DNA of 9,367 bases, from NCBI GenBank assembly GCA_934659445.1, contig CAKUHV010000070.1, positions 1 through 9,367 of the forward strand. The letters are read 5' to 3'. The notes beneath the pieces are model-generated. The model did not search any database. It was not told the DNA's origin and was given only the letters and a program-made list of their open reading frames with translations. Positions within the stretch are counted from its first letter, which is position 1. Each line of letters starts with the position of its first letter. The translations under genes and the position numbers were made by a program. This DNA is from an uncultured Oscillospiraceae bacterium (GTDB lineage Bacteria; Bacillota; Clostridia; Oscillospirales; Oscillospiraceae). Below are positions 6,064 to 9,367 of this stretch, in pieces.

Positions 6064-6549
6064 TCACAGCAGCCGGTCGATCAGGGGTCCGCTGTATGTG
6101 GCGGCCAGCATAAAGAGGTCGAAGTCAAGGCTGATCCAGATACAGGGGTTATAGCCCTTGCAGGAGCCGGTCTTCCTCCGGCTGAACAGGGCGAAGCCCG
6201 CCTTGAGCACCACGAACCCGGTCAGCAGGGCGGGCAGCAGCGCACCCTCCCCCAGACCCAGCAGAGGAAATACCCCCAGCAGCACCGCGCCGGGCCAGGT
6301 GCAGGTGCCCTGTCCCCGGGCCACCCCCCGGCGGATGGCGTAGCCCTCCAGTAGCAGCAGAAGCAGAACCAGAATGGCCGCCGGAGCATACCCCCCGGAG
6401 CCCGGGACGGCGGGAGGCTGTCCCGCCTTTTGGGCATAGGCGGCGGGCAGGGCCACGGCAAGGGCGAGAGCGGCGGGCCAGTATCGGGAAAAGATGGAGG
6501 TCAGGTCGTTTTTCAGGATCTCCCGGCGGCTGAACTGGGCAGGCTCCAT
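6064..6549 (-). CDS. Small membrane protein of unknown function
   Basis: A 161-residue protein that I do not recognise. It starts with a short charged cytoplasmic-looking segment (EPAQFSRREILKNDLTSIFS, 2-21). Hydrophobic segments follow near 23-39, 55-72 and 85-116 (long enough for two passes), with a weaker one near 138-158, suggesting four or five membrane passes. A Cys-rich basic link, RRKTGSCKGYNPC, lies before the last segment. There is no signal-peptidase or lipobox motif. The start chosen is the ATG at 6549, because AAAGGAG (complement of 6556-6562) lies 6 bases upstream. An upstream in-frame ATG at 6600 has no such site and would add 17 residues. It is convergent with the MurE-like gene and has its own promoter. 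An envelope role is only inferred from the neighbours. Confidence 0.75.
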   Translation of the reverse strand: MEPAQFSRREILKNDLTSIFSRYWPAALALAVALPAAYAQKAGQPPAVPGSGGYAPAAILVLLLLLLEGYAIRRGVARGQGTCTWPGAVLLGVFPLLGLGEGALLPALLTGFVVLKAGFALFSRRKTGSCKGYNPCIWISLDFDLFMLAATYSGPLIDRLL

Positions 6550-6640
6550 AGTCGTCTCCTTTCTTCGGGGGGCCACATCTTTCTGTTTGGATCCTATCAC
6601 CTTCCGGCATAAAACACAATGAACAAACTGTAAATTGCGA

Positions 6641-6670
6641 ATTATATAGGCGATTTTAATAAATTCTTAA
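6641..6670 (-). promoter_or_regulatory. Promoter for the small membrane protein gene
   Basis: On the minus strand, TTAAGA (6665-6670) and a perfect TATAAT (6641-6646) are separated by 18 bases in a locally AT-rich stretch (6605-6675). It lies about 90 bases before the ATG at 6549. The -10 match is strong and the -35 is moderate. Confidence 0.55.
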
Positions 6671-6688
6671 GAATTCCGGGCGGCCACA

Positions 6689-6893
6689 CGGGCGGATGAT
6701 ATCCGCCCCTACATCGTCCTCGCAAAGTCCACTCTACTCGGGACGCCCAGGCGTGGGCATCCCTCGCTGCGTTTCCTTGCTCGTCCCTATCCCCTCTGGC
6801 CTTCGGCCATCTCCCCCTGACAGGGGGAGTCGGCCTCTCCCCACAAAACCCGCTCCGCTGGGCTTTTGTGGGGGCCCCATTTGGTTCGTTTTA
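6689..6893. repeat. Long dispersed repeat, copy 2
   Basis: This is the second copy of the repeat at 187-392, in the same orientation. It begins with the same inverted palindrome unit (6689-6712) and ends with the same TTGGTTCGTT-like sequence. The main difference is the hairpin at 6839-6851 with 6861-6873: its stem sequence differs from copy 1 but pairing is kept. The repeat, together with 6902-6929 and a terminator, fills the gene-free stretch 6601-6988. Confidence 0.85.
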
Positions 6894-6901
6894 TGCATCA
6901 T

Positions 6902-6929
6902 GTAGGGCCCGATGCCTCATCGGCCCGCC
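6902..6929 (+). repeat. GTAGGG palindrome unit
   Basis: GTAGGG (6902-6907), stem CCGATG-CCT-CATCGG (6909-6923), then CCCGCC. It sits 8 bases after long repeat copy 2. A degenerate TAGGGC unit holds the equivalent place after copy 1 (about 399-424), so the pair may bound a larger element. Confidence 0.7.
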
Positions 6930-6943
6930 CTCGCGCACATAAA

Positions 6944-6970
6944 CCCCCTCCCCGCCGCGCGGGGAGGGGG
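6944..6970 (-). terminator. Terminator of the LTA-synthase-like gene
   Basis: A perfect 10-bp GC stem (6944-6953 with 6961-6970) lies 18 bases beyond the stop codon. In the minus-strand transcript it is followed by TTTATGT, a short U-tail. On the plus strand it is followed by TCATTTTATTCTT, so it may also stop leftward-to-rightward read-through. Confidence 0.75.
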
Positions 6971-6988
6971 TCATTTTATTCTTCCTGT

Positions 6989-8860
6989 TTACGCCCCGGG
7001 CACGATCTCCTGCTCCCGGTAATACTGGGCCCAGAGGTACTTCTTCAAAAACTCCCCGGCGTCCCCGGGCAGGGCATCGGTCAGGGCGCCGTCATACAGA
7101 TACAGTCCCCGGACGTGGAGCAGGGGGGTGGCCGCCCGCATCTGGCGGCCCAGCTGCATGAAGCCCGGGCCATCCCATTGGCACAGATCAAAGACCTTAT
7201 CCATGAGGAAACAAGGGGAAAAGTCCCCGCCGTCCCCCGCCCAATCGCCCCCCAGCTTCTCCTGGGCGGCGGGGTTGGCCCAGATAAAATAGGGGGTGGC
7301 GTAATACTGGTAAAAGCTGTCCAGAGTGGTGAGGGAGAAGTCCGCCCCCGCCTCCTGATAGGCGGAGTTGCCGTTGCCTCCCCAGGGCTTGTGGTCGCCA
7401 AAGAGCACCAGCACCACCGGCTCCGGCGACCCCTCCAGCGTCTCCTTCAGGCGCTTCATCTCCGCAATGGTGCTGCTGACCCCCTTGAGATAGCTGTTGA
7501 AGATGCCGCAGCTGTCCGCAGACAGGCCGCTGCCCTCCGGCGTCAGATAGCCCGCGGAGGAGCCGCCCCCGCCGTAGGGCCCGTGGTTCTGATAGGACAC
7601 GGAGAAGGAGAAGGCCCAGTCCCCCTCGGTGAACCGGTCGTTCAGGTCGCCCAGAATGCCGTCCACCAGCACGTCGTCGGAGCGGAAGATGGCCCCCTCG
7701 GGATCCACAAGGGCGCCGTAGTGATTCTCGGTGAACCACTGGCGGGCAAAGCCCAGATAGCTGTTCACGTTCTGCCGGTTATAGAACCAGCCGTAGCCCG
7801 GGTGGTGGTACAGGGTGTCGTACCCCTGCTGGCGGAGATACCAGACGTAGGAGTCGGTGTTCTTCCGGAACTCCTGGTGCTGGGAGTAGCCCGTGAGGAA
7901 GCCCCACTCCGTATCCACCGTGCCCCCGGCGAAGATGTTGGTCAGCAGGCGGCCGGACACCCCCCGGGCCGTCAGCTCATGCCACGGCTCATACACCTGG
8001 GCCACCCCGGGCTGGGCCGCCAGAGAGGGGATGTCGGTCAGGTCGGCAAAGGCCTCCAGCATGATGCCCACCACATGGACCTTCCGCTCCTCCGGGATGC
8101 GGGCGTCGGGATACTCACCCAGAAGGGCGGCCGCCTGCTGCCGGTCATAGCCCTCCGGCGGCGTGGGGAACATATCCCGCACGGAGTAGAGGAAGGGGTA
8201 GAGACAGCCCTTGGAGGCGTAGACCTCCACGTCTGACCAGGGGTTGATGAAGCGGTCGTTGGCGGTGGCCGCATAGGTCCGGGGGTTGGTGTACTGCCCC
8301 CAGAAGGCCACCGCCAGCAGACAGGCGGCGGAGATCAGGCCGAACAGCCGCCCGCCCCGGTTCTTCCACCGGCCGGGCAGCAGGAGAATGGAGCCCAGCA
8401 GTCCGGCGGCGAAGCACAGCAGGGTCACCCCGATGACCCAGGTGAAGTCCAGGGTGTAGCCCCCCATGATGCCCTTGGCCTCGGCCGCCAGGCGCAGGTC
8501 GGCGGCCAGCAGGGGGTCGCTGCGCAGGCGGATCTTGTAGTAGTTCACCAGAGTCAGGCCCATGGTGGGCAGGTAGCTGCCCAGAAAGCCCCCCCAGGCC
8601 CGGCCCGTCAGGAAGTAAAACAGCCACATCAGCCCCACGGACACCGACAGATTCAGCAGGGCGATGAGGGGGTTCATGAAGTAGGAGGCGAAGATGGCAT
8701 AGCCGTTGAGCTTGCCGTAAGAGAAGGCCGCCGCCAGCAGGGACACCAGCCCCACGCAGCAGCCCATCCCCGTGATGCCGAAGATCATCCACACCCTGTG
8801 GAGAAGCAGGGCGCGGGGGGCGGCGTCCGCCCCCGGGCGGAGCATATTTTTCACATTCAT
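6989..8860 (-). CDS. LTA synthase family phosphoglycerol transferase
   Basis: A 623-residue membrane enzyme of the LtaS/sulfatase-like family. Such enzymes transfer glycerol phosphate from phosphatidylglycerol to grow lipoteichoic acid or decorate envelope glycans on the outer face of the membrane. Hydrophobic segments at about 22-47, 54-85 (one or two), 92-107, 139-162 and 172-189 give the usual five-helix N-terminal anchor. The extracellular domain starts near 262. Catalytic motifs are IMLEAFAD with Glu269, AGGTVDTEWGFLTGY with nucleophile Thr314, SYQNHGPY with His426, and LFGDHKPWG with Asp489-His490. These match the Glu, Thr and Asp-His metal ligands of Staphylococcus aureus LtaS. The length is typical. 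AAAGGAGG (complement of 8872-8879) precedes the ATG by 11 bases, slightly long. There is no clear consensus promoter. Which polymer it makes cannot be told from sequence. Confidence 0.92.
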   Translation of the reverse strand: MNVKNMLRPGADAAPRALLLHRVWMIFGITGMGCCVGLVSLLAAAFSYGKLNGYAIFASYFMNPLIALLNLSVSVGLMWLFYFLTGRAWGGFLGSYLPTMGLTLVNYYKIRLRSDPLLAADLRLAAEAKGIMGGYTLDFTWVIGVTLLCFAAGLLGSILLLPGRWKNRGGRLFGLISAACLLAVAFWGQYTNPRTYAATANDRFINPWSDVEVYASKGCLYPFLYSVRDMFPTPPEGYDRQQAAALLGEYPDARIPEERKVHVVGIMLEAFADLTDIPSLAAQPGVAQVYEPWHELTARGVSGRLLTNIFAGGTVDTEWGFLTGYSQHQEFRKNTDSYVWYLRQQGYDTLYHHPGYGWFYNRQNVNSYLGFARQWFTENHYGALVDPEGAIFRSDDVLVDGILGDLNDRFTEGDWAFSFSVSYQNHGPYGGGGSSAGYLTPEGSGLSADSCGIFNSYLKGVSSTIAEMKRLKETLEGSPEPVVLVLFGDHKPWGGNGNSAYQEAGADFSLTTLDSFYQYYATPYFIWANPAAQEKLGGDWAGDGGDFSPCFLMDKVFDLCQWDGPGFMQLGRQMRAATPLLHVRGLYLYDGALTDALPGDAGEFLKKYLWAQYYREQEIVPGA

Positions 8861-8933
8861 TGGGAGTGCGGCCTCCTTTCGCGGGCATTTTTATCCACAG
8901 GATGTGGGGGGATTGGGGACAGGTTATGGAACC

Positions 8934-8984
8934 GTAGGGGCCGCCCAATGTGGCGGCCCGCGGGCGGATGATATCCGCCCCTAC
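8934..8984. repeat. Tail-to-tail pair of GTAGGGG palindrome units (REPIN-like)
   Basis: GTAGGGG (8934-8940) and its reverse complement CCCCTAC (8978-8984) bound two hairpins. The left stem is CCGCC/GGCGG (8941-8945 with 8952-8956) and the right stem is CGGAT/ATCCG (8965-8969 with 8973-8977). They meet at CCCG-CGGG (8957-8964). The left half matches the 460 copy and the right half matches 187-210 and 6689-6712. Confidence 0.8.
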
Positions 8985-9011
8985 AATACACAACATCCGT
9001 TCATCCATTCC

Positions 9012-9038
9012 GTAGGGGCCGGTGTCCTCACCGGCCCG
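9012..9038 (+). repeat. GTAGGGG palindrome unit
   Basis: GTAGGGG (9012-9018), stem CCGGTG-TCCT-CACCGG (9019-9034), CCCG (9035-9038). The frame matches the other units but the stem sequence is different. It lies in the gene-free stretch 8861-9367, where I see no credible coding sequence. Confidence 0.8.
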
Positions 9039-9067
9039 CGGACGGGGGATATTTCGCCTCCGGGCGA

Positions 9068-9093
9068 GGTACTTTCCATGGATGGAAAGTACC
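9068..9093. repeat. Perfect inverted repeat around GGTACTTTCCAT
   Basis: Twelve-base arms (GGTACTTTCCAT at 9068-9079 and its complement at 9082-9093) are separated by GG. A second smaller hairpin, TCGGGC/GCCCGA, lies at 9103-9120. There is no T-run, so it is not a terminator. The sequence looks like a dispersed intergenic element seen in related gut Firmicutes, but that is from memory. Confidence 0.65.
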
Positions 9094-9284
9094 CAAAGAT
9101 CCTCGGGCCTGCGGGCCCGAACCCGGGGCGCACGTTTGGATAACGGTCTGAATTTGTTCGGCGCGGGCGTGAACTTGGGGCCGCTGCGTCCTCCGCCCGC
9201 TGCCGCTCGCGTCTATCAAATCACACGCTTTCCATCTTTTCCCCGTCGCGCCTCTCGTATGCCTTGCCTTTCCGGCTCTATTTG

Positions 9285-9367
9285 GTAGGGGCCCCCTCAT
9301 CCGTCATCGCCTACGGCGATGCCACCTTCCCCCCTGTGGGGGGAAGGCTTTGCGGGCGGCCACACGG
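9285..9367 (+). repeat. Partial dispersed repeat at the window edge
   Basis: GTAGGGG (9285-9291) is followed by CATCGCC-TAC-GGCGATG (9305-9321) and a 10-bp CCTTCCCCCC/GGGGGGAAGG hairpin with a TGT loop (9325-9347). The last 14 bases (GGGCGGCCACACGG) equal 6678-6691, just before long repeat copy 2. The hairpin order is that of 295-327 in the long repeat, but with different stem sequences. The element is cut by the end of the window. Confidence 0.7.

Noticed and set aside
6866..8236. A 456-codon plus-strand open frame opposite the LTA-synthase-like gene
   Set aside because: It is a shadow of a gene with full catalytic motifs on the other strand. It starts inside a dispersed repeat and shows no domain or ribosome binding site.
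187..9367. CRISPR array
   Set aside because: The repeats are dispersed over 9 kb, vary in the stem, and show no regular spacer length; no cas gene is present.

Overview
The window looks like chromosome of a high-GC, low-oxygen Firmicute of the Oscillospiraceae / Clostridium cluster IV kind (Flavonifractor or Lawsonibacter relatives). This is inferred from GC-rich codon third positions, strong AGGAGG-type ribosome binding sites, an LtaS-type polymerase, and many short GTAGGGG...CCCG palindromes between genes. No tRNA, rRNA, CRISPR array or transposase gene is visible.

Layout: (1) 1-625 has the last 28 codons of a lepA (elongation factor 4) gene cut off from its body, a strong terminator, a ~205 bp dispersed repeat, further palindromes and a near-consensus promoter (522-550). 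(2) 626-6002 is a four-gene plus-strand cluster, probably one transcription unit: an alanine-racemase-fold protein that has lost its catalytic residues, an ATP-grasp ligase closely resembling D-aspartate ligase (Aslfm type), an aspartate/glutamate racemase, and a MurE-like Mur ligase with an unusual C-terminal extension that resembles a shrunken acetylglutamate kinase. (3) A bidirectional terminator (6011-6046) separates this cluster from a minus-strand gene for a small unknown membrane protein (6064-6549). (4) 6601-6988 carries the second copy of the long repeat. (5) 6989-8860 on the minus strand encodes an LTA-synthase-family membrane phosphoglycerol transferase. (6) 8861-9367 is repeat-rich and non-coding; the window ends inside another repeat copy.

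Functional reading: the racemase would make D-Asp, the ATP-grasp ligase would attach it to a peptide side-chain amine, and the MurE-like enzyme would build or modify the acceptor stem peptide. This makes the cluster a candidate peptidoglycan-precursor branching system (compare the D-Asp bridge of Enterococcus faecium), here with two uncharacterised parts: a racemase-fold pseudoenzyme and a MurE fused to a degenerate amino-acid-kinase domain. The membrane protein and LtaS-like gene next door fit a cell-envelope neighbourhood, but they are transcribed separately. Family assignments rest on motifs recognised by eye and recalled family sequences; no search was run.
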